Of a stretch of 64,000 nucleotides of DNA, positions 16,109-25,067 are shown one piece after another; within the stretch, counting starts at the first letter, position 1; each line of letters opens with the position of its first letter. The position numbers were made by a program, and so were the translations under genes. The DNA comes from JAJEFO01 sp022819605. Its GTDB lineage: Bacteria > Pseudomonadota > Alphaproteobacteria > Rhodobacterales > Rhodobacteraceae. The notes beneath the pieces are model-generated. The model was not told the origin of the DNA, did no database searches, and saw only the letters and a list, made by a program, of their open reading frames with translations. The DNA is taken from positions 558,001-622,000 of the forward strand of contig OZ244901.1 of assembly GCA_965221545.1 (NCBI GenBank). Reading direction: 5' to 3'.

Positions 16109-17051
16109 GGTGAGGATGCCGCAGCTTGGCATGGTCCAGGACTCGGGCGTCATCACTGCCTGGCTCAAGAGCAACGGCGACCCGGTCAAGGCGGGGGAAC
16201 CAATCTTCGAGGTTGAGACGGACAAGGCTACGATGGAAGTCGAGGCGGCGACGGACGGGTACCTGAGCGGCGTGAATGCGGCCGAAGGGGACGACGTTCC
16301 TGTAGGCGACCTGATAGCCATGATCGTCGAAGCCGAAGGCGATGTCGAAGAGGCCAACACTGGCGCGTCCGTCACGGAGTCAGAGGATGTGGCCGTCGTG
16401 CCGGCTGCGCTGCGACCTCAATCGGAGCCTGGGAAGCAGCCGGCACCTGCTCCGATGGAGCGGGTCATGCCGAAGTCGATTGGCTCCGGCCGCGTCCTCG
16501 CCTCGCCCAAGGCACGCAGGCTTGCGACCGAGCGGGGAATCGACCTGCACCAATTGCGCGCGCAGGGTGTTGGCGAACCGATCCACGTGGCGGATCTGGA
16601 CGCGGCCTTTGCGGTCGGCAGGAATTCGTTACTTTCGGCGGTTGTCGATCCGACGGCCTTCGATGAGATTCTGGATCGTTCCAAGAAAGCCAACCGCACT
16701 AGGCTTCTTGCCTCGTTCGCGGCAGGTGCTTGGCGCGCCACGTTTGATGTCTCTTCGGTGTCGGTCGCAACTGAGGACCTCGACGGACAGCGCGAGGTCG
16801 TCGTCAACCCGGATCGAGGTGGTGCCGGTGTTGCGGAAGACCCTGTTCTGACGCTTTTCGATCTCTGTGGTACGCGGATTAACGGTTACGTGCCGATGGA
16901 TGGTGGCGTGACACTATGCGTGGCGCGGAGCGCCGCCGGATACGGCCTGTTGCTCGCTTTTCCGGAGTCCCGGCTTGCGCTTCCCGGCGCAGCAGCCCTT
17001 GTAGAGGAAATTGCCGTGCGGATCGAGAATCCGCTTTTGCAGCTTCTGTAG
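16098..17051 (+). CDS. E2-like lipoyl protein with degenerate acyltransferase domain
   Basis: This 317-residue protein begins with a lipoyl domain (lipoyl Lys43 in VETDKATMEVEA), a Pro/Ala/Glu-rich linker and a peripheral-subunit-binding domain (VLASPKARRLATERGIDLHQLRAQG). The C-terminal 150 residues still resemble the end of an E2 core: LTLFDLCGTRINGYVPM, then a closing helix VEEIAVRIENPLLQLL. However, the catalytic segment, normally S-F-D-H-R-x-x-D-G, reads LAFPESRLALPG and lacks both His and Asp, and the domain is about 80 residues short. It may act as a lipoyl carrier or assembly scaffold rather than a transacylase. No E3 gene is nearby. ATG 16098 overlaps E1 beta. Confidence 0.83.
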   Translation: MPREVRMPQLGMVQDSGVITAWLKSNGDPVKAGEPIFEVETDKATMEVEAATDGYLSGVNAAEGDDVPVGDLIAMIVEAEGDVEEANTGASVTESEDVAVVPAALRPQSEPGKQPAPAPMERVMPKSIGSGRVLASPKARRLATERGIDLHQLRAQGVGEPIHVADLDAAFAVGRNSLLSAVVDPTAFDEILDRSKKANRTRLLASFAAGAWRATFDVSSVSVATEDLDGQREVVVNPDRGGAGVAEDPVLTLFDLCGTRINGYVPMDGGVTLCVARSAAGYGLLLAFPESRLALPGAAALVEEIAVRIENPLLQLL

Positions 17052-17702
17052 CAACGGGCGCACTTGCGACCGATCCCAAGGTGCAGGTCATGTCACGTAC
17101 GGTCTCAACCAGCGTCCGGCGAATGTACCCATACGTGGCTGCTGCCAATGTCGCCCGGCCGAGAATGGAACTTGGCAGAACCGCACTCTCAATTCAGACG
17201 TCCTGACACCGAGGGACAGTCATGAATTTCCTGTGGCCCAATTCATCTAGGAAAATAAGGTCGTTGGGGGACTTTACCTGCAATTCAGGCTCGTAGTGGG
17301 CTCGCAATATTCCGTGAACCCTGATGTGGGGCTGAAGCCTCCGGACATTCGCACCGAAGCATAAAAACAAGGGGTCTCGCCTTCGGCGCACCAGCGGAAT
17401 TCAAGAAAAAAGGGTTCAACAATGTTGTCAGCTTCACCCCTCGAGGTCAGGACTTCTGCAATTTTCCGCAAGGGAGACGAACCGGACGCCTTCGCATTTT
17501 GCCAGAAGTTCGCCAAGATGTGCCACTTCGACGAGATTTGCGCTGCGACGAACCGCGCCCGAATTCACGGAGAGCTAAGACAAAAATCCATCAGGTGCGG
17601 CGCGGACACTTCGAAGCAGAGTGTGCATTCGGGATTCCTTGCATACGTATTCATGATGCCGTAGGGTCGTCTGGCAAATTGCAATTCAATTGGGAGGAAG
17701 AA
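17052..17702. other. Intergenic between the E2-like gene and the sugar ABC operon
   Basis: Two open frames of 80 codons (17274-17516 minus, 17422-17664 plus) overlap here, but neither has a good ribosome binding site or a recognisable motif. The right end should hold the promoter of the ABC operon. The base composition is visibly more A+T rich than the flanking genes. Confidence 0.5.
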
Positions 17703-19016
17703 ATGCGCAAACGGAATTTGCTGAAGGTGGGAGCGGCGGTCGCCATGATGCTCTCGCCGCTGTCGGTCGCGGCAGCAGACCTGCCGTACAACCTGCACGC
17801 AGGGAAGCCCCACGAAGGAACCACGCTCAACATCCTGAGCGTCGTGACGCCCCAGTTCGACGGCTTGATGCTGCGCGACGAGGAGTTCACCGAACTGACT
17901 GGCATCGAAACCGAATGGACGTTCATTCCCTTTGCCTCGCTGCAGGAGAAGATCAACGCTGAAGGCCTCGCCGCGAGCGGAGCCTTTGACGTGGTCAACT
18001 ATCTCGACAGCTGGGGCCCGCCGAATGCCCACTGGCTGATGCCGATCGACGACCTGATGGCTCGGGACGGCATCTCCATGGACCGCTATCCGGCCGCATT
18101 CGCCCGGTCGGCGCAGTTCGAGGGCCAGACCCTTGGCTTTCCGTTGCGCGCGCACCCGCAGGTACTCTTCTATCGCAAGGACCTGATCCCGAATCCGCCG
18201 ACTTCGTGGGAAGAGGTCGCCGCGATGGGCGAGACCTGGGAACATGACGACATTGCGCCGGTCGCGCTCTATTACAACAACGACGGAAACCGTCAGGCAC
18301 TCTTCATCTGGCTGAATTTCCTGTGGGGCGCGGGCGAAGACGTGTTCAACGAAGACGGGTCGGCCGGATGGACCACGGAGGCCGCATTGAAGGCGACCGA
18401 GGACTATGTGGGGCTCCTGACGGAACACGGCGTCGCAAATCCGAATTCCGTCGCATTCGTCGAACAGGATGCGCGGCAGTCGTTCATGCAGGGCAATTCA
18501 GCGATGATTCCCGGCTGGTGGTGGTTCTACTCGGCGTTCCTGAACCCGGAGACGTCGACCCTGACCAAGGACCAGGTCGGTTTCGTGGGCATGCCGTCCT
18601 ACGCCGACACCACCAAGACATACGCCATCTCGATGCCTTTCGCGATTTCCGAGTATTCCGACAACAAGGACGCCGCATGGGAGTTTCTCAAGTGGCTCTC
18701 CAATCCCGAGATGGACAAGGCCAACGCCACCGTGCGAGAAGTGAAGGGAAAAAGGATCGTCAACAACGTTGTGACGCATATCTCGTCACTTACCGATCCG
18801 GAGGTGAATGCCGCGAATGACGGGATCCAGATGGCGGCTTGGGAATCGCTCAAGGAATCCGACATCATGCCTCAGATTCCGGAATGGCCTGAAGTTGGCG
18901 ACTTACTGTCCGCGGCGATCGCCGAAGCAGCGGCCGGCGGGGACACCCGTCAGTTGATGCTGGATGCAGCGGAGCAAGCCAACCGGGTGCTGCGTCGCGC
19001 CGGACGCATCGAGTAG
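17703..19016 (+). CDS. Carbohydrate-type ABC transporter substrate-binding protein (family 1)
   Basis: This 437-residue secreted protein has a Sec signal peptide (RKRNLLKVGAAVAMMLSPLSVAAA) and the family 1 solute-binding fold: TLNILSVVTPQFDGLM, then SGAFDVVNYLDSWG, FPLRAHPQVLFYRKDL, the MIPGWWWFYSA segment and AWEFLKWLSNPEMDKAN. GGGAGGAAG immediately upstream fixes the ATG at 17703. It heads a four-gene importer operon. The tryptophan-rich binding region suits a sugar or polyol, but the neighbouring hydrolase, aldehyde dehydrogenase and molybdenum hydroxylase point to a less usual ligand. Confidence 0.9.
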   Translation: MRKRNLLKVGAAVAMMLSPLSVAAADLPYNLHAGKPHEGTTLNILSVVTPQFDGLMLRDEEFTELTGIETEWTFIPFASLQEKINAEGLAASGAFDVVNYLDSWGPPNAHWLMPIDDLMARDGISMDRYPAAFARSAQFEGQTLGFPLRAHPQVLFYRKDLIPNPPTSWEEVAAMGETWEHDDIAPVALYYNNDGNRQALFIWLNFLWGAGEDVFNEDGSAGWTTEAALKATEDYVGLLTEHGVANPNSVAFVEQDARQSFMQGNSAMIPGWWWFYSAFLNPETSTLTKDQVGFVGMPSYADTTKTYAISMPFAISEYSDNKDAAWEFLKWLSNPEMDKANATVREVKGKRIVNNVVTHISSLTDPEVNAANDGIQMAAWESLKESDIMPQIPEWPEVGDLLSAAIAEAAAGGDTRQLMLDAAEQANRVLRRAGRIE

Positions 19017-19029
19017 GCGATCCCTTCCG

Positions 19030-19089
19030 TCCTGACCGGATTGTAGTCAGGAAGGCGGCGAACCATCCCGCGGGAATGCGGGGTGGTTC
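19030..19089 (+). promoter_or_regulatory. Two tandem hairpins between binding-protein and permease genes
   Basis: The first stem is TCCTGAC (19030-19036) with GTCAGGA (19046-19052), loop 9. The second is stronger: 19060-19071 pairs with 19078-19089, 12 base pairs with one G-T pair and a 6-base loop. No T-run follows either. Their place between a binding protein and its permease suggests partial termination or 3' protection of the first cistron's mRNA. Confidence 0.6.
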
Positions 19090-19107
19090 AACTCGGAGCG
19101 ATCTCCA

Positions 19108-19980
19108 ATGCGTGACAACACGCTCAAATACCTCTTGGTCCTGCCGGCGATCGTGGTGGTCTTTGCCACCGCCATCTGGCCCTTGATCGAGAGCCTCAGG
19201 CTGTCCTTCACAGTCGGCCGTCTCAGCAGGCCCGGTTCCCTGGAGCAGTATCTTGGCTTCGAGAACTACATCTGGGCCTTTCTCTATGAGCCTGCGTTCT
19301 GGAACTCGGTCTGGGTCACGACGATCTACACGGTCCTGACCGTTGGCCTGACAACTGTCCTGGCGCTTGGGCTGGCGTTGTTGCTGGCACCGGGCGGCCG
19401 ATTCCGCTCCGGCGTGCAAACGCTTCTGATTCTGCCCTTTGCCATGAGCCCGGCATTGATCGGCGTCAGTTTCCGGTTCATGTTCAATCCCGAATTCGGC
19501 CTGTTCGACGCCGTTTTCGGCGTGCTGATCCCGCCACTTGCTGATGTCAGCTGGCTCGTTGACCCGGTTCTCGCCTTTGCGGTTTGCGTGATGGCGGATG
19601 TTTGGGGCTGGATTCCGTTCCTGACATTGGTCCTGATCGGGGGCCTGGCCAGCGTCCCGCAGGACACGATCGAGGCGGCGCAGGTCGACGGTGCATCGGG
19701 TTGGCGGGTCTTTCGCGACGTGACGCTGCCGCAGCTTGCCCCCGTGCTCGCAGTCGTCATCATCCTGAAGTCGATCTTCAGCCTGAAGACCTTCGACCAG
19801 ATATTCATGCTGACAAACGGAGGCCCCGGCACCGCGACGCAGACGCTGAGCCATTACATCTATTTCAACGGCATGAAGTATGGACAGATCGGGTATGCCG
19901 CCTCGGTTGCCTGGCTGATGGTCATTCCCATGATCTTCCTGACCTACGCCTATGCCAAGTTCGTGTTCCGCAAGGAGTGA
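19108..19980 (+). CDS. Carbohydrate-type ABC transporter permease (MalF/UgpA-like)
   Basis: This 290-residue inner-membrane permease has six hydrophobic segments and the EAA loop DTIEAAQVDGASGWRVFRDVTLPQLAPVL, which docks to the ATPase. The start MRDNTLKYLLVLPAIVVVFATAIWPL and the motif MLTNGGPGTATQTLSHYIY are typical of the MalF/UgpA group. It follows the binding protein after the hairpin region and is followed after four bases by the second permease. Confidence 0.92.
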   Translation: MRDNTLKYLLVLPAIVVVFATAIWPLIESLRLSFTVGRLSRPGSLEQYLGFENYIWAFLYEPAFWNSVWVTTIYTVLTVGLTTVLALGLALLLAPGGRFRSGVQTLLILPFAMSPALIGVSFRFMFNPEFGLFDAVFGVLIPPLADVSWLVDPVLAFAVCVMADVWGWIPFLTLVLIGGLASVPQDTIEAAQVDGASGWRVFRDVTLPQLAPVLAVVIILKSIFSLKTFDQIFMLTNGGPGTATQTLSHYIYFNGMKYGQIGYAASVAWLMVIPMIFLTYAYAKFVFRKE

Positions 19981-19984
19981 CCTG

Positions 19985-20812
19985 ATGATCGGCAGGCGGA
20001 GAAAACAGGTCATGAACGCCGTGCAGCTGGCGCTGATCCTGATCGCCATCCTGATCATGCTGGTGCCGATCGCCTGGATCTTCATGGCCGCATTCAAGAA
20101 TCACATCGACGTCTTCCAGCTGAAGCTGTTCTTCACGCCGACGCTTGAGAACTTCGGCACGGTATTCGAACCGCCCTTCTTTCTTGGCCACAAGTTGATG
20201 AATTCGACCATAGTGGCATTCGTAACGGTGGTGCTCGCGATCCCGATCGCTACCATGGCAGCCTATTCGTTCAGTCGCTTCAGGCTCACCGGAGAGACCA
20301 CGATGCTGGTCGTCATTCTGGCCACGCAATTCGTGCCCGCGGTGGTCATCATCCTGCCCTTCTTCGTGATGTTCCGCGACATCGGACTTCTGGACACGCG
20401 GATCGGGCTGATCCTGGTCAATCTTGCCATCGTCATGCCTTTCGCGATCTGGATGATAAAGGGCTTCATCGACGGCATCCCGCTGGACACCGAAGAGGCT
20501 GCAATGGTCGACGGTTCGTCGCGGCTGCAGGTCATTCGCAACATCGTCCTTCCGATGGCGGCGCCCGGACTGCTGACCGCGGGCATTTTCTGCTTCATCA
20601 TCGCCTGGAACGAGTTTCTGTTCGCGCTGATCCTGACGAACAAGGACGCGGTGACGCTGCCCATCGGGCTTGCGCTCTTCAAGGCCGAGGAGGGTGATCT
20701 CTGGAACCTGCTCAGCGCCGCCGGAATCATTATCATGCTGCCGATGTTCGTGCTGGCGCTCATCATCCGGAAATACTTCGTGCAAGGCATGACCATGGGG
20801 GCAGTGCGCTGA
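19985..20812 (+). CDS. Carbohydrate-type ABC transporter permease (MalG/UgpE-like)
   Basis: This 275-residue second permease has an EAA loop (PLDTEEAAMVDGSSRLQVIRNIVLPMAAPGL), a large periplasmic loop after the first membrane helix, and the MalG-type ending YFVQGMTMGAVR. AAGGAG at about 19973-19978 sits correctly for ATG 19985; the longer open frame from 19952 overlaps the previous gene and has no such site. It shares one base with the ATPase gene (TGATG arrangement at 20810-20814). Confidence 0.92.
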   Translation: MIGRRRKQVMNAVQLALILIAILIMLVPIAWIFMAAFKNHIDVFQLKLFFTPTLENFGTVFEPPFFLGHKLMNSTIVAFVTVVLAIPIATMAAYSFSRFRLTGETTMLVVILATQFVPAVVIILPFFVMFRDIGLLDTRIGLILVNLAIVMPFAIWMIKGFIDGIPLDTEEAAMVDGSSRLQVIRNIVLPMAAPGLLTAGIFCFIIAWNEFLFALILTNKDAVTLPIGLALFKAEEGDLWNLLSAAGIIIMLPMFVLALIIRKYFVQGMTMGAVR

Positions 20813-21870
20813 TGGCTGAAGTCATTCTCAAGAACCTGACCAAGCAGTGGGGCGATTTCGTCGCCGTCGACGGCCAGTCGCTTGAAGTTTCCGACAAGGA
20901 GTTCCTGGTCCTCCTGGGTCCGTCCGGTTGCGGCAAGACCACCACCATGCGCATGATCGCAGGGCTGGAAGAGCCCACGGAAGGCGAGATCTGGATCGGT
21001 GACAGGATGGTCAACGACGACCTGCCAAAGGACCGCGACGTGGCCATGGTCTTCCAGAACTACGGTCTCTATCCGCATATGACGATCTTCGAAAACATCG
21101 CCTATCCGCTGAGAGTGCGAGGCACCCCAAGCAGCGAGATTGAACCGCGCGTAAGAAAGGCCGCCGAGCAGGTCGAACTGACACAGTTCCTCGACCGCAG
21201 GCCCAAGGCCCTTTCGGGCGGCCAACGCCAGCGCGTGGCGCTTGCACGGGCCATTGTTCGTACGCCCAAGGTGTTTCTGATGGACGAGCCGCTCTCGAAT
21301 CTCGACGCCAAGCTGCGGGTCACGATGCGGGCAGAACTCAAGCACCTCAGCCGCGAGTTGATGGTCACCACGGTTTACGTGACCCATGACCAGATCGAGG
21401 CAATGACGCTCGCTGACCGAGTGGCCGTGATGAAGGACGGCGTGATCCAGCAGCTCGGTTCGCCGGACGAGATTTACAACGACCCCGCGAATCTCTTCGT
21501 TGCCGGCTTCATCGGTTCGCCAGCAATGAACCTGATCAATGGCTCAATTCAGGGTGGCCAGTTCGTCACGACCGGGGGCACTCAATTGGTGCCGGTTGGT
21601 AGCGATGATCGCAAGGAAGTGGTCCTTGGGGTGCGCGCCGACGACATCCGCGTGTCCGAGGCCGGTCAAGGCAACATTGACGTGCCCATCTACGCCTTCG
21701 AGAACACGGGTGAGGCAACCCTCCTTACCGTTCAGTGGGGCAGGCAGCGGGTGATCGCAAAGGGCGACAGGTACTTGCGCAAGGAACAGGATGACATGAT
21801 CGGCATCGCGCTGAATCCGGAACACCTTTACCTGTTCGACCCGAGCACGGGAAGCCGGATCAGGACCTGA
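20812..21870 (+). CDS. Carbohydrate-type ABC transporter ATP-binding protein (MalK/UgpC-like)
   Basis: This 352-residue ATPase has Walker A GPSGCGKTT (about residues 36-44), Q-loop VFQNYGLYPHM, signature LSGGQRQRVALARAI, Walker B VFLMDEPLSNLDAKLR and switch His in VTHDQIEAMTLAD. A C-terminal OB/TOBE regulatory domain of about 110 residues follows, as in MalK/UgpC. It completes the importer. About 120 bases separate it from the hydrolase gene, so the enzymes downstream may be a separate or weakly coupled unit. Confidence 0.92.
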   Translation: MAEVILKNLTKQWGDFVAVDGQSLEVSDKEFLVLLGPSGCGKTTTMRMIAGLEEPTEGEIWIGDRMVNDDLPKDRDVAMVFQNYGLYPHMTIFENIAYPLRVRGTPSSEIEPRVRKAAEQVELTQFLDRRPKALSGGQRQRVALARAIVRTPKVFLMDEPLSNLDAKLRVTMRAELKHLSRELMVTTVYVTHDQIEAMTLADRVAVMKDGVIQQLGSPDEIYNDPANLFVAGFIGSPAMNLINGSIQGGQFVTTGGTQLVPVGSDDRKEVVLGVRADDIRVSEAGQGNIDVPIYAFENTGEATLLTVQWGRQRVIAKGDRYLRKEQDDMIGIALNPEHLYLFDPSTGSRIRT

Positions 21871-21987
21871 GTGCGTGACAATGGGCTACCCAAGACTCAA
21901 CAGGTCGCATAGCAGGAGGGTCGAGGCCAGAACTTTCTGTTTGAAGGGCTTCGATGACTTCGCTGGCAAGGTGCATGCGCACGACTG

Positions 21988-22683
21988 ATGCTGGATCCAC
22001 TTGTGCTCATACCCGGCGCGATGTGCGATGGGCGCCTCTTTGCTCCGCAGATAGCTGAATTCTCGGCAGAACGACCGGTGATGATCTTGCCGCCCGTGGG
22101 TGCGGTCACGATTTCGGATCTTGCGCGGCGCATTCTTGATCTCGCTCCGCAGACTTTTGCGCTTGCGGGTCTTTCCATGGGCGGAATCGTGGCAATGGAA
22201 TTGATCAGGCAGGCCCCTGATCGCGTCAGGCGCGTAGCCCTGATGGACACGAACCCGTTCCCGGAACCACCTGAAAGAGCCACGCTGCGTCAAGCGCTGA
22301 TCGAGAGTGTCATGAATGGCAATCTCCGCCAGGTCATGTGCGAAGAGGTCATGCCGAACTATCTCGCGGACGGTTCTGTTAAGGGGCCGATTCCGAAGCT
22401 CTGCCTGGAGATGGCGGAAGCTCTCGGGCCGGAGGTCTTCGCCGAGCAGTTTCGTGCGGTTCAGTCCCGACCGGACCAGAGTGAAATGCTGCGTGGCATC
22501 GCAGTGCCGGCTCTAGTACTGTGCGGGCAGGAAGATCGGCTCTGCCCAGTGGATAGGCACGAATTCATGCACGACGAGATTCATGGCTCAAGGCTGGTAA
22601 TAGTTCCGGACGCAGGGCACTTGCCGACCCTGGAACAGCCCGCGAAAACGAATGAGGCATTGAGAGAGTGGCTGAGGGCATAA
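21988..22683 (+). CDS. Alpha/beta hydrolase
   Basis: This 231-residue alpha/beta hydrolase has the nucleophile elbow LAGLSMGGIVAMEL, an oxyanion-loop segment near LIPGAMCDGRLF, the acidic residue in LCGQEDRLCPVDRH and the catalytic His in PDAGHLPTLEQP. The family includes esterases, lactonases and C-C hydrolases, so the substrate cannot be told. No ribosome binding site precedes ATG 21988. The protein is somewhat short, with a reduced lid. It leads into the aldehyde dehydrogenase, so it may release an alcohol or aldehyde from the imported compound. Confidence 0.87.
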   Translation: MLDPLVLIPGAMCDGRLFAPQIAEFSAERPVMILPPVGAVTISDLARRILDLAPQTFALAGLSMGGIVAMELIRQAPDRVRRVALMDTNPFPEPPERATLRQALIESVMNGNLRQVMCEEVMPNYLADGSVKGPIPKLCLEMAEALGPEVFAEQFRAVQSRPDQSEMLRGIAVPALVLCGQEDRLCPVDRHEFMHDEIHGSRLVIVPDAGHLPTLEQPAKTNEALREWLRA

Positions 22684-22749
22684 TTCCAGGGCACGCATTT
22701 CATGCGTCTGGATTTGGTCGAAGCTGCCCGGACCCGAAGAGGACCGCAA

Positions 22750-24186
22750 ATGAATGGATTTCTGAACAAGCTCTACATCGACGGTCAATGGCGCGACGCT
22801 TCTGACGGCGGCAGTTTCGACGTCTTGAACCCGGCCGATGAAACTGTCCTTGCCACCGTCGCATCAGGAACCGTCGAAGACGCCATGGCTTGTCTTGATG
22901 CCGCCGAATCCGCCTTTGCCGACTGGAGTGCCAAGAGTCCGCGCGAAAGAGGCGAAGTTCTTCGTGGCGCTTACGATCTTTTCGTAGAGCGGATCGACGA
23001 CATTGCACGCCTGATCACGTTGGAGAACGGCAAGGCGGGCGCGGATGCGACAGGCGAGGCGCGGTACGCCGCCGAGTTCTTTCGCTGGTACGCCGAGGAG
23101 GCAGTTCGGTCTGCGGGGCATGTCGGGATGGCGCCCGCGACCGGCGCCCGCATCATTGTTCATCAGAAGCCAGCGGGCATAGCCGTTCTGGTTACGCCGT
23201 GGAATTATCCGGCTGCCATGGGTGCGCGAAAGATCGGTCCTGCCCTGGCGGCTGGCTGTCCTGTTGTCATAAAGCCGGCATCGGAAACGCCATTGACCAT
23301 GCTGGCCCTTATGCCAATCCTCGAAGAGGCAGGGGTGCCTCCCGGAGTCGTCAACGTGCTTCCCTCGCGATCATCCGGAGCGGTTGTGGGCGAAATGCTG
23401 GCCGACCCCAGGGTGCGGGTCGTGTCTTTCACGGGTTCGACGGAGGTGGGGCGCAAGCTTCTGCGCTCGGCAGCCGACAATGTCGTCAAGCCGGCGATGG
23501 AACTTGGCGGCAACGCGCCGTTCATCGTCTGCAAGGATGCCGATCTGGACTCGGCCGCAGACGGGCTGATGGTTGCCAAGATGCGCAACATTGGCGAGGC
23601 CTGCACCGCAGCGAATCGCATCTACGTCCACAAGGAGATCGAGGGCGCATTCGTTGAGCGCTACACGGCAAGGATGGCCACGTTGACGATGGGCAACGGC
23701 CTTGAGGACGGCATCGATGTCGGGCCGCTCATAAACGCAGAGACCCGGGACAAGGTTGATCACTTCGTGCGTGACGCGGTGGCCAAGGGCGCCAACCTGA
23801 AACTTGGAGGCGTCCGTCCCAACGGTCCCGGCTTCTACTATCCGCCTACTGTTATGACCAATGTGCCGGACGATGCCGAATGCCTTCGTGACGAGATATT
23901 CGGGCCGGTTGCCGCGATTCAGACGTTTCGAGACGAGGACGAGGTGATCCATCGGGCAAACGACACGCAGTACGGCCTGGTCGCATACATCTACACAAAG
24001 GACATGCGTCGAGGCATGGGACTGGCAGAGAGGCTTGAATTCGGCATGATCGGACTGAATCGCGGTCTTGTATCCGATCCGGCGGCACCTTTCGGCGGCG
24101 TCAAGCAGTCGGGTCTGGGGCGCGAAGGCGGGAAGGAAGGCCTGCTCGAATTCCAGGAAACCCAGTACATCTCGACCGAGTGGTAG
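22750..24186 (+). CDS. NAD(P)-dependent aldehyde dehydrogenase (succinate-semialdehyde dehydrogenase-like)
   Basis: This 478-residue enzyme should oxidise an aldehyde to its acid. Key features are TPWNYPAAMGARKIGPALAAG in the cofactor domain, FTGSTEVGRKL, the general-base Glu251 in MELGGNAP and the catalytic Cys285 in GEACTAANRIYV; the spacing of 34 matches the family. The end NRGLVSDPAAPFGGVKQSG resembles GabD-type enzymes. GAGGA seven bases upstream selects ATG 22750 over an earlier in-frame ATG at 22702. It lies between the hydrolase and the molybdenum hydroxylase genes. Confidence 0.92.
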   Translation: MNGFLNKLYIDGQWRDASDGGSFDVLNPADETVLATVASGTVEDAMACLDAAESAFADWSAKSPRERGEVLRGAYDLFVERIDDIARLITLENGKAGADATGEARYAAEFFRWYAEEAVRSAGHVGMAPATGARIIVHQKPAGIAVLVTPWNYPAAMGARKIGPALAAGCPVVIKPASETPLTMLALMPILEEAGVPPGVVNVLPSRSSGAVVGEMLADPRVRVVSFTGSTEVGRKLLRSAADNVVKPAMELGGNAPFIVCKDADLDSAADGLMVAKMRNIGEACTAANRIYVHKEIEGAFVERYTARMATLTMGNGLEDGIDVGPLINAETRDKVDHFVRDAVAKGANLKLGGVRPNGPGFYYPPTVMTNVPDDAECLRDEIFGPVAAIQTFRDEDEVIHRANDTQYGLVAYIYTKDMRRGMGLAERLEFGMIGLNRGLVSDPAAPFGGVKQSGLGREGGKEGLLEFQETQYISTEW

Positions 24187-24578
24187 GCGGTGGGTGTTGT
24201 CGCAAGTCCTTCATATCATCGGCTTGTCCGCGAACGGGGCGCTGAAATCGATGCCCACGTGGCGCGACTCGTGCGCGCATCCGTCGTCGGTGAAGACCCG
24301 CCATCTGGCGTTTCGTCGCCAACCGCCGCCGCTCCACCCAGAGGCCCGACAGGTTACAGGGGTGTTGATAACCGCAAATGGGGCGCGGTCGGCATGGAAC
24401 CCCTGACCCGCATGGCCGAAGTGGCAGCGGCCAGTCTCTCGGCTGCACAGCAGCAGAAACCTGCGGTCACCTGTTACGACAGCGTGGACGCGTCCAGTTC
24501 CGTCACCAGCCTTCGGACACTGATGGCAATGCCTCTCGCCAGTCCTGTCTAGGCGCCGGTCACGGGAGTTTACGCACA
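24187..24578. other. Intergenic region with overlapping unassigned open frames
   Basis: A plus frame (24190-24552) and a minus frame (24211-24579) both stay open. The minus one ends with a protein-like stretch (VFTDDGCAHESRHVGIDF), but neither has a ribosome binding site or recognisable domain. A gene remnant is possible. Confidence 0.4.
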
Positions 24579-25067
24579 ATGTCGGAGCTTCAAGAGGTTT
24601 CCTGCAGAGTGAACGGCAAGAAACGGGCGTTCGTTGTCGACCCGACGATGCCTCTTCTTCATGTCCTGCGTGAAATCCTTGATCTCAAGGCGACGCGTTT
24701 CGGCTGTGGCGAAGGAACGTGCGGCGCTTGCACCGTCATGGTCGACGGGCAGGCCGTGATGTCCTGCGACCTGCCGGCAGGCGGGGTTGACGGCAGGTGG
24801 ATCGAGACAGCTGAAGGCCTGGACGGCGATCCGCCGCATCCTCTGGTTGCGGCGTTTCTGGAACATCAGGCAGGGCAGTGCGGATACTGCCTGCCGGGCA
24901 TCCTGATGGCCGCCAGGGTATTGCTCGAGGGCGAGCAGGCCCCACCAAGCCGTGCCAGAATTGCCGAAGCGCTGGATGGAAACCTGTGTCGTTGCGGCAC
25001 CCATGCCCGCATCCTTGATGCGATCGAGGATGCGGCGAAACACATGATTCGTGGGCCATTGGCATGA
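24579..25067 (+). CDS. Molybdenum hydroxylase small subunit, [2Fe-2S] protein (isoquinoline 1-oxidoreductase/xanthine dehydrogenase family)
   Basis: This 162-residue electron-transfer subunit carries two [2Fe-2S] clusters. The plant-ferredoxin cluster is in RFGCGEGTCGACTVMVDG with a fourth Cys in VMSCDLP. The C-terminal cluster is in QCGYCLPGILMAA and NLCRCGTHARI. The length is usual for the family. Its TGA overlaps the start of the large subunit. No FAD (medium) subunit gene is present, so electrons probably pass to a cytochrome or other external acceptor, as in two-subunit isoquinoline 1-oxidoreductase-like enzymes. Confidence 0.92.
   Translation: MSELQEVSCRVNGKKRAFVVDPTMPLLHVLREILDLKATRFGCGEGTCGACTVMVDGQAVMSCDLPAGGVDGRWIETAEGLDGDPPHPLVAAFLEHQAGQCGYCLPGILMAARVLLEGEQAPPSRARIAEALDGNLCRCGTHARILDAIEDAAKHMIRGPLA

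Noticed and set aside
17274..17664. Two overlapping 80-codon frames in the gap before the sugar ABC operon
   Set aside because: No ribosome binding sites and no recognisable protein features; they overlap on opposite strands.
24190..24579. Opposing open frames between aldehyde dehydrogenase and the molybdenum hydroxylase
   Set aside because: The minus frame has a protein-like end, but there is no start signal or identifiable domain; kept only as a note on the gap.
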